A DNA stretch of 64,000 bases from Anaerococcus rubeinfantis (GTDB lineage Bacteria > Bacillota > Clostridia > Tissierellales > Peptoniphilaceae), in the NCBI RefSeq assembly GCF_001487145.1, contig NZ_LN913016.1, positions 186,001 to 250,000 on the forward strand, given 5' to 3'. The position numbers and the translations under genes were made by a program. Positions 38,347-46,925 of this stretch are shown here, piece after piece (positions within the stretch are counted from its first letter, which is position 1; each line of letters begins with the position of its first letter). Under the pieces are notes generated by a model. It did not search any database. It worked only from the letters and a program-made list of their open reading frames with translations, and was not told where the DNA came from.

Positions 38347-39552
38347 ATGAAAAAAATTGGTAAGGTTTTATTGGCCTTTTTGTTAGTTATTGGTATTGGC
38401 TTTACGGGTTTTACTCTTGGTAAAAATTCGTCTAAGGACAGTCCTCTAATTTCTAAAGAAAATCAAAAGCACATGGCTCAAATGGAAGCTATGAAGGAAT
38501 TAATTGATGAAAATTTCCTTTTTGATTATGATGATAAACAATTGTATGACGGATCTTTGAAGGGAATGTTTGAAAATTTGGGAGATCCTTATACTGCTTA
38601 TTATACTAAAGATGAATTTGACAAACTTATGGAAGATGTTAATGGGAAATATGCTGGTATTGGTGTAGCTGTTCAAGCTAGTGAAGAAGGCTATATCAAG
38701 GCTATTTCTGTTTTTGATGAATCTCCTGCAAAAAAAGCTGGTATTAAGGTTGGGGATTTTATAACCAAGGTTGACGATGTATCTTATTCTTCTGAGCAAT
38801 TGGAAGAGGCTGTATCAAAAATTAGGGGTAATGTTGGCGAGAAGGTCAAGATTACTGTTCTTAGAAAAAATGATGAGGGCAAGGCTGAAGAAAAAGATAT
38901 TGAAGTTGAAAGAGCAGATGTCAAGGTTGATACTGTTGAAAGTAAAATTGTTGAAAAAGATGATAAAAAAATTGCTTATATAAAGATTAAACAATTTGAA
39001 GATGTTACTAAGGAAGAATTTGCCAAGGAATTAAAAGCTATCAAAGACAAAGGTATTGATGGTATTGTTATGGATCTTAGAAACAATCCTGGTGGTAATC
39101 TTGATGTTTGTCTTGCTATTGCCGATACATTTTTGGATGAGGGTGTAATTGTTTCAACTGTTGACAAAAAAGGTGAAAAAATAGTTGAAAAAAGTGATAA
39201 GGAAATGGACAAAACTCCTATGACTGTCCTTATTAATGAAAATTCTGCCTCAGCTTCTGAAATTTTGGCTGGAGCTTTTAAGGATAGGAGTAGGGCAAAA
39301 ATTGTTGGAAAAACTTCTTTTGGTAAGGGGATTGTTCAAAAACTTTTCCCACTTGATGATGGATCTGGGGTAAAAATTACTATTAGCGAATATTTTACAC
39401 CAAATAAAACAAAAATTCATAAAATTGGTGTAAAACCAGATATAGAAGTTGAAAATAAAAATGAAGACAAGGCTTTGGACATTGAAAAACTTGATGAAGA
39501 TGACCAATTCAATAAGGCACTTGAAACATTGTTAGAAGAAATTAAGGGGTGA
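38347..39552 (+). CDS. ctpA: C-terminal processing protease, S41 family
   Basis: 401 residues. A single N-terminal membrane segment (LLAFLLVIGIGFTGF) puts the enzyme on the outer face of the membrane. A PDZ domain follows (about 100-190: GIGVAVQ, SPAKKAGIKVGDFITKVDD), then the S41 protease core with Ser302 in NENSASASEI and Lys327 in SFGKGIVQ, 25 residues apart as in E. coli Prc. It trims exported proteins. TTGGAGG precedes the ATG, and mgtE begins 4 bp after the stop, so the two are likely co-transcribed. Confidence 0.93.
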   Translation: MKKIGKVLLAFLLVIGIGFTGFTLGKNSSKDSPLISKENQKHMAQMEAMKELIDENFLFDYDDKQLYDGSLKGMFENLGDPYTAYYTKDEFDKLMEDVNGKYAGIGVAVQASEEGYIKAISVFDESPAKKAGIKVGDFITKVDDVSYSSEQLEEAVSKIRGNVGEKVKITVLRKNDEGKAEEKDIEVERADVKVDTVESKIVEKDDKKIAYIKIKQFEDVTKEEFAKELKAIKDKGIDGIVMDLRNNPGGNLDVCLAIADTFLDEGVIVSTVDKKGEKIVEKSDKEMDKTPMTVLINENSASASEILAGAFKDRSRAKIVGKTSFGKGIVQKLFPLDDGSGVKITISEYFTPNKTKIHKIGVKPDIEVENKNEDKALDIEKLDEDDQFNKALETLLEEIKG

Positions 39553-39556
39553 TATT

Positions 39557-40915
39557 ATGAATAGCTACAACAGCGAGCTTAGGATTGAAGAGCTAAATGA
39601 ACTTTTAGAAAAAAAAGATATTCCAGCTCTAAAAGATTCTTTGAGAAGAACCAACCCAGTAGATATAGAAGAATTTATGTCTGAGCTTGATAATGAGCAA
39701 AGTTTGATAGTCTATAGGCTACTTAGAAAAGACGATGCGGCAGAAGTTTTTGCGGAATTAAAACATGATGGAAAGCACAGACTTCTGACATCGATTACGG
39801 ATCCTGAGCTCGATGCTATAGTTAAGGCCCTAAATTTTGACGACGTTATAGATACTCTTGAAGAAATGCCGGCTACTGTTGTTAAAAGAATTTTGAGAAA
39901 TTCTGATGCGGAAATGAGAAAAAAAGTAAATCAATTTTTACAATTTCCAGAAGATTCTGCCGGTAGTTTGATGACAACAGAATTTGTAGAAGTAAATCCA
40001 GAAATGACCTGCCAAGAAGTCTTGGATAGGATAAAAAAAGTGGGTTCTACAAAGGAGACAATTTATACTTGCTATGTAACAAATAATACAAAATCATTAT
40101 TGGGATATGTTTCACTAAGGCTAATTGTAACAAGCTCATCTGAAACAAAAGTAAAAAATTTAATGTATGAAGATGTAATTAGCGTGGAAGCTACTGAAGA
40201 CCAAGAAGAAGTAGCAAGAACATTTAGAAGATATGGTTTTACGGCTCTTCCGGTTGTTGATAGCGAAAGAAGACTTATAGGAATAATTACAGTTGATGAC
40301 ATCATGGATGTAATGGAACTTGAAACAACAGAAGACTTCCAAAGAATGGCTGGTACAACACCAGATGAAGAAGAATATTCAAACACATCAGCCATAAAAC
40401 TTGCAAAAAACAGATTGCCATGGCTAATGTTTTTGATGGTATCAGCATCATTTACATCAACAATTTTAAAATCAAGTCAAAGGGTAATAGAATCAATAAT
40501 TGCCCTAAATATGTTCATACCAATGCTAACCGACTCAGGTGGAAACGCAGGAAGCCAATCATCAACCCTTGTAATCCGTGGAATGGCAACAGGAGATGTT
40601 GAGCTTGAAGATTGGTACAAGGTAGTGTTTAAAGAATTTGAAGTTGGAGTAATAGTTGGAATTGTCATGTCCCTATTAGCGTTTTTAAAATGTTTATTAT
40701 TTGACCATGTAGCAATGGAAGTTGCAGGGATTGTAGGAATTACAATTTTTGTAATAATAATTATAGCAAAAGTTGTAGGGGCCCTACTTCCAATGGGAGC
40801 AAAAAAATTAGGATTTGACCCAGCAATAATGGCAAGCCCATTAATTACAACCATAGTAGACTCAATAGGACTTATTTGTTATTTTGAAGTTGCAAAAATA
40901 ATAATGGGAATATAA
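39557..40915 (+). CDS. mgtE: Magnesium transporter MgtE
   Basis: 452 residues, full length. The N-terminal superhelical domain (about 1-130) is followed by two CBS domains (TEFVEVNPEMTCQEVLDRI, then VARTFRRYGFTALPVVD with IGIITVDDIMDV) and a C-terminal channel of five helices containing the pore motif LTDSGGNAGSQSSTL. MgtE is a gated Mg2+ channel whose cytoplasmic domains sense intracellular magnesium. AAGGGGTGA precedes the ATG. It is the last host gene before the prophage. Confidence 0.95.
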   Translation: MNSYNSELRIEELNELLEKKDIPALKDSLRRTNPVDIEEFMSELDNEQSLIVYRLLRKDDAAEVFAELKHDGKHRLLTSITDPELDAIVKALNFDDVIDTLEEMPATVVKRILRNSDAEMRKKVNQFLQFPEDSAGSLMTTEFVEVNPEMTCQEVLDRIKKVGSTKETIYTCYVTNNTKSLLGYVSLRLIVTSSSETKVKNLMYEDVISVEATEDQEEVARTFRRYGFTALPVVDSERRLIGIITVDDIMDVMELETTEDFQRMAGTTPDEEEYSNTSAIKLAKNRLPWLMFLMVSASFTSTILKSSQRVIESIIALNMFIPMLTDSGGNAGSQSSTLVIRGMATGDVELEDWYKVVFKEFEVGVIVGIVMSLLAFLKCLLFDHVAMEVAGIVGITIFVIIIIAKVVGALLPMGAKKLGFDPAIMASPLITTIVDSIGLICYFEVAKIIMGI

Positions 40916-40986
40916 AAGAAAACTAATAGCTTTCGTTAAAATCAAGGTGTTTAAGTTTACACCGTCACATAACTGTCACAAATTTT
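40916..40986. other. Probable left attachment junction (attL region)
   Basis: This 71-bp gap separates the last chromosomal gene from the minus-strand integrase. It contains a GGTGT/ACACC hairpin (about 40950-40967) and two direct GTCACA repeats (CGTCACATAA, TGTCACAAAT) 11 bp apart that could be integrase arm sites. No tRNA gene is present, so integration is intergenic downstream of mgtE. Confidence 0.45.
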
Positions 40987-42009
40987 TTATAGGGAGTTCA
41001 CAGCATTTACTGATAATTCGTTTGCTCTCTTTGTGGAGTGAACGTAATTATCAAGTATTGTATTAATATTATCTCCTGCTAATTTTGCAACTGTATTTAC
41101 ATCAACGTTGTTTGATACGAGGTTGCTTATAAAGGAGTGCCTAAAATCGTGACAACTCAAACCTTCATATTCTGTATTTTTTAAATACATTCTAAATCTG
41201 TAATTCACGAAACCAGTTAAATTTGAAATGTCAATTAATTTGTTGTCAATATTAATTATCTTATTTAACTTTTTATATTTCTTTATTTCTGATTTTAAAA
41301 TAGGGTTTAAGGGTATTATTCTTTTTCCATTTTCTGATTTCAGAGTCGTAAATTTTCTAATTTTACTACTCCATTGTTTGGAAATAATGATTCTATCATT
41401 TTCTATACAATCATTGGTAAGTCCTCCCAATTCTGATATTCTCAATCCTGTATAAAATAAAAACGTACATATAAATTTTACTGTTTCGTTTGGTATAAGA
41501 GATTTTATTTTTTCTAAATCTTTTTTGTTTAAAACAAAAGTTTTGGATGATTTTTTAGGTTGTTTTGCTTTGAAAAAATTGTCTACTCTTAATTTCAAAT
41601 GATTGTTTAAATAATTAAAAAATAGTCCCATGTAAGCAATATGAGAATAATAAGCAGTTGATATTATATCATCTACTTCATGTGGTTTAATTTCTAATGG
41701 TTTTTTATCGTCAAACCAGTCGGCATTATTAATATTGCTTCTTATGGTTAAAAATGTGTTTTCTTTTACTCTGGATTTTTGATAATTTAAGTATAGAACT
41801 TTTAATTCTTTTATAGTCATTTTCTCGTAATCATTTTCTATCTTTCTTTGCCAATAGACTGACCTTTTGTTTGACCATTGTGTTGCCTGGATTTTTTTCT
41901 CAAATGTTTTTGACTCAACTTGTTTCCAAGTGTTGTTTTCTTTTTGTCTAATTATAGCTTGCCACTTGTTACTGTCTTTTCTTTTTCTTATTGTATAAGA
42001 CGTTTCCAT
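40987..42009 (-). CDS. int: Tyrosine-recombinase phage integrase
   Basis: 340 residues. An N-terminal arm-binding/AP2-like region (YTIRKRKDSNKWQAIIRQK), a SAM-like core-binding domain, and a C-terminal catalytic domain with Arg190 in FYTGLRISELGG, a lysine in the KIRKFTTLKSENGKR hairpin, HDFRH (His287, Arg290) and Tyr322 in LDNYVHST. It joins attP to attB at lysogeny. Read leftwards at the prophage edge, with GGAGAAAAACA-type site before the ATG. No excisionase is adjacent; an HTH gene at 44939 could play that part. Confidence 0.95.
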   Translation of the reverse strand: METSYTIRKRKDSNKWQAIIRQKENNTWKQVESKTFEKKIQATQWSNKRSVYWQRKIENDYEKMTIKELKVLYLNYQKSRVKENTFLTIRSNINNADWFDDKKPLEIKPHEVDDIISTAYYSHIAYMGLFFNYLNNHLKLRVDNFFKAKQPKKSSKTFVLNKKDLEKIKSLIPNETVKFICTFLFYTGLRISELGGLTNDCIENDRIIISKQWSSKIRKFTTLKSENGKRIIPLNPILKSEIKKYKKLNKIINIDNKLIDISNLTGFVNYRFRMYLKNTEYEGLSCHDFRHSFISNLVSNNVDVNTVAKLAGDNINTILDNYVHSTKRANELSVNAVNSL

Positions 42010-42040
42010 TGTTTTTCTCCTTATATTTTTACCTAAAGTA

Positions 42041-42128
42041 TGCTATAATTAAATAGCAGACGAGTTCTGTGTATAAGAATAAAGACTCTGGCTTTTTGTG
42101 GTGATTAGCGTGGGAGTCTTTTTTTTTG
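42041..42128 (+). ncRNA. Candidate prophage small RNA with promoter and terminator
   Basis: Plus-strand extended -10 TGCTATAAT (42041-42049) points right, with no strong -35. About 70 nt later a hairpin AAAGACTC/GGAGTCTT (42081-42088 and 42113-42120) is followed by a run of nine T, a good plus-strand terminator although both flanking genes are on the minus strand. The predicted transcript of about 73-80 nt also holds a small CAGA-CGAGT-TCTG hairpin. Its start overlaps the leader of the integrase in antisense. No coding frame is evident. Confidence 0.45.
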
Positions 42129-42200
42129 TGTAATATTTATCGGTATATTGCACATAAAATTTGTTTAGTGCAAAATTTTCTATTATTTTACACTAACGGT

Positions 42201-43790
42201 TTATTCATTTACAACCATCAAACTTTCTTTATATTCATGAGCTCTCGCTTCTTCAATAAAATCAAAGGTCAATTCTTTATGAGATGATAAAATTTTCTTT
42301 ATTTGTTCAATATCTATCTTAAAGAATTCTTTTCTATTGTTTACTTTATTTATCCTTTGTTTGTCAAAATACTTGTGCAATTCGTTCTCTAATTGATAAG
42401 CTTGGTAGGAGAATATCATTGCGTGCACGTCAAATTTGAATGGTACAGAAGCGGATGATAGTTCTTGGATTCTTTGGTATGGATCTAATCTTCTTGTTAC
42501 TCCTATTTTATAAACATTTTCTCCAAATGATCCAATATTAGAGATTATATAAACATATCCTGCTCCAGTATTTTTTAATCTGTAATCTAAGTCTGATTTT
42601 TCATTTTCAAATTCAGAAATTTTTTCTCTTAATTTTTCTAATTCAAGCTTTAAAGCTTCAATTTCTTCATTAGCTGCAAGTTTAATTTTTTCTTCAATCT
42701 TTTCTTTAACCAATGATAAAGTTTCTATTTCTTTATCTATTTTGTCATGTTTTTCTTTTATTTCTTTTTGTGCTTTTAAATCATCTTTTTCTTGTTCTCT
42801 TTGTTCCCTTAATATCTCTTTTTCTCTTTCTTTTAATTTGTAATAGGAATAAGCGGTTTCTAATTCTTCTAATTTTAATTCCTTATATTGAGTTGGAATA
42901 TCAACATTATATTCTGTCACTTTAAAAATTGTTGAATGTAGTTTCTCAATTTCTTTGATTCTGGTAGGATAATTATTAAAATTTAATTTAGATAAATTAT
43001 AATCACAAGCCATGTTAAAATATAAAAATGATAGTTGTTCTAGGTTGTCATATAAGATGCTTATTTTTCTACCATTTTTAACTTTTTTATTTAATCTAGC
43101 AATCATTTCTTTTTCTTTTAAATGAATATTGTCTAATTTCATTTTATAAGTTTCTGATTTTTCAAACTGAAAGTCTGTGGGCACTATTCCATAACTATGC
43201 GAATTTAATTCATCGTATTCTTGTTTTAAATTTTCATAATCTGTTTGTAAATTTTTGTATTCATTTTTTAATGTAATGCTTTTATTTTCTAATTCTTCAT
43301 TATCTTTTTTTAATTCAGAGGAGTATTCAATTTTTAATTTTTCTAAATAGCCTTCTAATGCTTCTTTTCTAAAATTCTCTTTAATAGATTCTTTTTTTGC
43401 TTCTAAATCTTTTATCGAATTTTCAATATCTATAACCTCTTCATTGAGTGTCTTTTTATTTTCTTCTTTATCTTTGTCTAAATTATTGATTTCTGATTTT
43501 AAATTTTTAACCTCTGTATTCAATTCATTTTTATTTTTTTCTAAACCTACAATATCAGAAGCTAAATTATTTTTATCATTTTCTAACTTAATTATTTTTT
43601 CTTGAATTTTTTCTACTTTATATAACTTTCTCCTATCTATTAATAAATAAGTTATGGTAAATAGTGGAGTAAATATTAAGATAGCCATTGTTATACTTTT
43701 AGATAAAATAGCTATTATAAGGACTATAATAATAAAAAAATAACTTATAACTATACTAATTTTCAACAAAATTTCTTTTAAATTATTCAT
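42201..43790 (-). CDS. Membrane-anchored coiled-coil DUF4041/GIY-YIG (T5orf172) protein
   Basis: 529 residues. Two close hydrophobic segments (about 8-50) anchor the N-terminus; residues 55-200 form a Glu/Lys-rich coiled coil; a DUF4041-like domain follows (KEKEMIARLNKKVKNGRKIS, FYFNMACDYN-like segment), then another coiled coil, and a C-terminal T5orf172-type GIY-YIG domain (GAGYVYIISNIGSFG, YKIGVTRRLDPYQRIQEL, ENELHKYFDKQRI). GIY-YIG folds are nucleases. It sits between integrase and repressor on the lysogenic strand, a place where prophages keep genes expressed in the lysogen, including superinfection defence. A defence role is inference only. Confidence 0.75.
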   Translation of the reverse strand: MNNLKEILLKISIVISYFFIIIVLIIAILSKSITMAILIFTPLFTITYLLIDRRKLYKVEKIQEKIIKLENDKNNLASDIVGLEKNKNELNTEVKNLKSEINNLDKDKEENKKTLNEEVIDIENSIKDLEAKKESIKENFRKEALEGYLEKLKIEYSSELKKDNEELENKSITLKNEYKNLQTDYENLKQEYDELNSHSYGIVPTDFQFEKSETYKMKLDNIHLKEKEMIARLNKKVKNGRKISILYDNLEQLSFLYFNMACDYNLSKLNFNNYPTRIKEIEKLHSTIFKVTEYNVDIPTQYKELKLEELETAYSYYKLKEREKEILREQREQEKDDLKAQKEIKEKHDKIDKEIETLSLVKEKIEEKIKLAANEEIEALKLELEKLREKISEFENEKSDLDYRLKNTGAGYVYIISNIGSFGENVYKIGVTRRLDPYQRIQELSSASVPFKFDVHAMIFSYQAYQLENELHKYFDKQRINKVNNRKEFFKIDIEQIKKILSSHKELTFDFIEEARAHEYKESLMVVNE

Positions 43791-43812
43791 AAAAACTCCT
43801 TTTTAATTTATT

Positions 43813-44517
43813 CTATTCCCAATCTACAACTTCTCCTATTACTCTAAATGTATCTAAATCTTCTATGTGAATATCTTTATAAGATGAATTAATAGATTTT
43901 AAAATAATTTCTCTGTCATTAAAATAAACTTTTTTTATATAAACTTTTCCATCAGCATCTACAACATATATTTTCCCGTTATCATAATCTGTGCTCACTC
44001 TTATAAAAGCTAAAGAACCATCATGAATTTTTGGTTCCATAGAATCTCCTTCTACTGGAATGATCATATCATAGGCTGGTCTTTGTTTTTTAGGTATTAT
44101 TTTATTAGCTGTTATTTCATCAATGTAGCTAAATCCGTTACCAGCAGCTGCTCCACCAATTATTTCTACTGTTTCTGTTTTTTCATATTTATTTGAAGCA
44201 ACCAAATCCCAAGTATATTCAACTGATTTGTTTTTACCTTCAGTATTCAATTGATTGTAAGGTTCAAGAATTTCTTTTTCTTCATTTGTTAGGAGTTTAT
44301 TTGTTTGTTTTTTATCTTCTTCCCACCCCATTAAATATGAAGGTGTAGTTCGTAATGCTTTAGCAATCAACTCTATTTTATCAGAGGGAATGTTTATAAT
44401 ATTTCCATTTTCATATCTTTGAATTGTTGCTCTTGTTACTCCAACTAATTTTCCAACATCATCTAAAGTCATATTCAGTTGACTTCTTCTTTTTTTAATT
44501 CTATCTCCTATATTCAT
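43813..44517 (-). CDS. CI-like phage repressor (XRE + S24 peptidase)
   Basis: 234 residues. The N-terminal XRE helix-turn-helix (about 1-65: MTLDDVGKLVGVTRATIQRYENG) binds operators; the C-terminal LexA-like S24 domain has Ser159 in VEGDSMEPKIHDGS and Lys196 in VYIKKV, 37 residues apart as expected, and an Ala-Gly cleavage site in GGAAAGNG (about 125-126). RecA-stimulated self-cleavage would trigger induction. It faces the Cro-like gene across 166 bp with three operator-like repeats, and heads the leftward lysogeny operon. Confidence 0.93.
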   Translation of the reverse strand: MNIGDRIKKRRSQLNMTLDDVGKLVGVTRATIQRYENGNIINIPSDKIELIAKALRTTPSYLMGWEEDKKQTNKLLTNEEKEILEPYNQLNTEGKNKSVEYTWDLVASNKYEKTETVEIIGGAAAGNGFSYIDEITANKIIPKKQRPAYDMIIPVEGDSMEPKIHDGSLAFIRVSTDYDNGKIYVVDADGKVYIKKVYFNDREIILKSINSSYKDIHIEDLDTFRVIGEVVDWE

Positions 44518-44554
44518 ATCATTTCTCCTAGCTCATATAATTTAACTTGACTCT

Positions 44555-44656
44555 ATTATACAATATTTCTTGACGTGTTACAAATAATATTAAAATCTTT
44601 CAAAAAATTACTTGACACGATACAAAGACGGTGTTATTATATAGTTACGTGATAAG
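44555..44656. promoter_or_regulatory. Divergent lysogeny switch: two promoters and three operator-like sites
   Basis: Leftward promoter: TTGTAA (44578-44583), 17 bp, TATAAT (44555-44560). Rightward promoter: TTGACA (44612-44617), 17 bp, TATTAT (44635-44640). Direct repeats CTTGACGTGTTACAA (44569-44583) and CTTGACACGATACAA (44611-44625) share 12 of 15 bases and cover the two -35 boxes; a third related site, CTTATCACGTAAC on the minus strand (44644-44656), sits just downstream of the rightward -10. This is a lambda-like operator layout for repressor and Cro. Confidence 0.85.
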
Positions 44657-44683
44657 AAACAAACGAGTAAAGGAGGTGATTAA

Positions 44684-44911
44684 TTGATTAATGTCAATAA
44701 ACTAAAAGCTATTTTCGTAGAAAATGGTAAAAATCAAAAAGATGTTGCTAAGATGCTTGGTATTTCAGAAAATACAATGAGTATTAAATTAAAAAAGGGA
44801 ATATTTAATTCCGATGAAATATTTGAACTTATTGATATTTTTGAAATTAAAAATCCTACTGATATTTTTTTTGCCAACAATGTTACGCTACAAGAAACAA
44901 AAGAGGATTAA
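44684..44911 (+). CDS. Cro-like HTH regulator, TTG start
   Basis: 75 residues with one XRE-type helix-turn-helix (KDVAKMLGISENTMSIKLKKG). AAAGGAGGTGAT lies four bases upstream of TTG at 44684, which decides the start; the nearby ATG at 44691 is out of frame. It is the first gene of the rightward early operon opposite the repressor, the position of Cro. The sequence also resembles small DUF739-type phage regulators. Confidence 0.8.
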   Translation: MINVNKLKAIFVENGKNQKDVAKMLGISENTMSIKLKKGIFNSDEIFELIDIFEIKNPTDIFFANNVTLQETKED

Positions 44912-44938
44912 TTGTTTCTTTGCAATAAGGAGAAAAAC

Positions 44939-45232
44939 ATGGAGAAAACTGTTATTCCTATCAAAGAACTTGCTAAGAGGTGGTCTTGTACTGAAGGATA
45001 TATTTACAAACTTGAAGGTCAAGGTGTTTTAACCCGAACCAAGCTTTCTAAAGTTTGTTTTCCTATTAAGCAAATTAGGGAAATTGAGTTATCCGAAGAA
45101 GAAAGTCCAACTTTAAAAACAGTAAGAGATCTTAAGGATATGAATAAGAAATTAGATGAGGAAAATAAGTATTTGAAGAAATCTTTGTTTGAATTATCAA
45201 AGGTAGTTTATGGAGGAAGTTATGAAGAGTAG
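44939..45232 (+). CDS. Phage HTH (MerR/excisionase-like) protein
   Basis: 97 residues starting at the ATG after AAGGAG. IPIKELAKRWSCTEGYIYKLEGQGVL is a winged-helix HTH of the MerR/excisionase superfamily; a short coiled coil (MNKKLDEENKYLKKSLFEL) follows, which may dimerise it. An excisionase or early-gene regulator is possible. The stop overlaps the next gene's start region by 11 bp. Confidence 0.65.
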   Translation: MEKTVIPIKELAKRWSCTEGYIYKLEGQGVLTRTKLSKVCFPIKQIREIELSEEESPTLKTVRDLKDMNKKLDEENKYLKKSLFELSKVVYGGSYEE

Positions 45233-45551
45233 TAAAGAAGTAATCTTTGATGAGATTTTGAAAAATCCATCTATTAGTAACAAGGAAATTGAAAAGCTTA
45301 CGGGTTTTAATGAAAATCTTGTCAAGGTTACTGTTCATAGACTTAAAAAACTTGGAATGATTGATTGTAAGGAAGAGAATGGGAAACGTGAATTTATTAT
45401 TCTTAATTCTTTTTCTAATAATCAAAATGAAAAGAAAGTTTTGTATGAGGATATGATTGATATTTATATGAATGATTTTATTAGTGCTTCAACTTTTGAA
45501 GATAGGTTAAAGGTTGGACGTGAAATTAGGTTATTGATTGAAAAATTATAG
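45222..45551 (+). CDS. Phage winged-helix DNA-binding protein
   Basis: 109 residues from the ATG after GGAGG (an earlier ATG at 45210 overlaps that site). VIFDEILKNPSISNKEIEKLTGFNENLVKVTVHRLKKLGMI is a clear winged-helix turn-helix with wing strands REFIIL; the C-terminal 40 residues are helical. Probably an early regulator or replication-associated DNA-binding protein. Function not identified. Confidence 0.6.
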   Translation: MKSSKEVIFDEILKNPSISNKEIEKLTGFNENLVKVTVHRLKKLGMIDCKEENGKREFIILNSFSNNQNEKKVLYEDMIDIYMNDFISASTFEDRLKVGREIRLLIEKL

Positions 45552-45560
45552 GAGAAAATC

Positions 45561-45776
45561 ATGAAAAGAAGTGAAAAGTATAGAAATTTTAAAGATTTTG
45601 GTTTACCAAGATATTTGATGATTAGTGAAAAGGATAAAAAAAGAGAATGTATGATGATGGTTTTTCTCTCTGTTTTGTTTTTACTTTTAACATTAATGGG
45701 AAAAAATGATGTTCAAAGATGTAGTGGGGCACTTTTCTTATTTTTCATTAATATTCTTGGTGCTATATCTAGATAA
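45561..45776 (+). CDS. Small phage membrane protein
   Basis: 71 residues with two hydrophobic segments (MMMVFLSVLFLLLTLMG and GALFLFFINILGAI) after a basic 28-residue N-terminus. GGAG precedes the ATG by five bases. No family recognised. Confidence 0.55.
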   Translation: MKRSEKYRNFKDFGLPRYLMISEKDKKRECMMMVFLSVLFLLLTLMGKNDVQRCSGALFLFFINILGAISR

Positions 45777-45843
45777 GAACAAAAGAAAAAGGGCTAAAAG
45801 AAGCCCATAAACACATTTATATTATAGCAGAAAGTTTAAGAAT

Positions 45844-46044
45844 ATGGAAGAAAATTTAAAAAGAATAGAAGACGAATATGTAGAAAGTATTAAAAATTTA
45901 GGAATTAGAAGCCTTGAATTTAAGTTAAGGTTTATGAAAGCAAAAGGTCTTAACTCAAATAATTCCAATGAGTTTAGGATTTTAAATAATGAAATTAAAA
46001 GACGTGAAAGACAAATGGAAAGAATGGTGGGTGAGATAAGATAG
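45844..46044 (+). CDS. Small charged phage protein
   Basis: 66 residues, highly charged and predicted all-helical (NSNEFRILNNEIKRRERQMERM). Separated from the previous gene by 67 bp holding a GGGCT/AGCCC hairpin and a TATTAT-like box. The ribosome site is weak (AGAAAG). No family recognised. Confidence 0.5.
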   Translation: MEENLKRIEDEYVESIKNLGIRSLEFKLRFMKAKGLNSNNSNEFRILNNEIKRRERQMERMVGEIR

Positions 46045-46664
46045 AAAAACTTAATTATGCAATTTTGGGTAGTGGGTCAGACGGAAATTGTGTTGTCATT
46101 GAAGATATGATGTTTGATATTGGTTTACCTTATAAGAAAATTAAAGATTATCTTTACGATATCAAATATATATTTATAACTCATAGACATACAGATCATG
46201 TAAATAGAGCTACTGTAAAAAGAATATTAAAAGATTTTCCAAGAATTAAAATAATTGGAAATTATGATGTGAGCGATTTGATAAAGCTTGATTATCCTGT
46301 AGGAGATGAAACGGTTTTAGGATTTAAGGATAGAAATATTAGGGCTTTTAAGTGTATTCATGATGTACCTTGTAGTGGTTATGTTGTAGAAATTAAAGGT
46401 ATCGCATTTATTTATGCAACAGACACTTATTCTTTGGAAAATGCTCCAAGGATTAAATACGATTATTTCTTTATTGAATCCAATCATGATGAAAAAAAGA
46501 TAGAACTTGCAAGAAATCAAGCTTATAAAAAGTATGGATATAACGTTTATAAAGGTGCTAAAAGACACTTATCCACTCAAAAAAGTCAATTGTTTTATTT
46601 TTTAGGAAGAAGAAACAAAGATAGTGAATGGATTGAACTTCATAAGAGTAGGAGATTTTATTAG
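46041..46664 (+). CDS. Phage metallo-beta-lactamase-fold protein
   Basis: About 207 residues if begun at ATA 46041; no ATG is available. The fold opening YAILGSGSDGNCVVI needs the residues before the TTG at 46065, and GGGTGAG lies six bases upstream of the ATA, so an unusual ATA start is the best fit. The metal site is THRHTDHVN, with FKCIHDVPCSG, YATDTYS and IESNHDE supplying further ligands. It resembles phage-borne YycJ/WalJ-like MBL hydrolases, possibly nucleases. It overlaps the preceding small gene by 4 bp. Confidence 0.75.
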   Translation: MEKLNYAILGSGSDGNCVVIEDMMFDIGLPYKKIKDYLYDIKYIFITHRHTDHVNRATVKRILKDFPRIKIIGNYDVSDLIKLDYPVGDETVLGFKDRNIRAFKCIHDVPCSGYVVEIKGIAFIYATDTYSLENAPRIKYDYFFIESNHDEKKIELARNQAYKKYGYNVYKGAKRHLSTQKSQLFYFLGRRNKDSEWIELHKSRRFY

Positions 46665-46673
46665 GAGAAAACA

Positions 46674-46925
46674 ATGGAAGAAAAAGAAGTTATAAAATTT
46701 GATAAGAAGAATGAAAGAACATTGACAATTCATTTTAGTTGTGGAATGCATGAGACTTACTATAACGTAATAGATATTGATTTTCAAGATGAGTATGTGA
46801 TTATTTCTCTACTCGGTTATGAAGATAAATTATTTAAAGAAATATATAAAAAAGAAAACATATTATCCTACAAAATGGAATTTAAAAACATAAAGATGGT
46901 GGGAGATGAAGAAGATGGAGAATAA
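46674..46925 (+). CDS. Phage protein of unknown function
   Basis: 83 residues, acidic, mostly predicted beta strands (RTLTIHFSCGMHETYYNVIDI). GGAG precedes the ATG. It overlaps the DUF1351 gene start by 11 bp. No family recognised. Confidence 0.55.
   Translation: MEEKEVIKFDKKNERTLTIHFSCGMHETYYNVIDIDFQDEYVIISLLGYEDKLFKEIYKKENILSYKMEFKNIKMVGDEEDGE

Noticed and set aside
40916-40986. tRNA gene as prophage integration site
   Set aside because: No cloverleaf or TTCGAAT-type T-loop can be built in the gap or just upstream.
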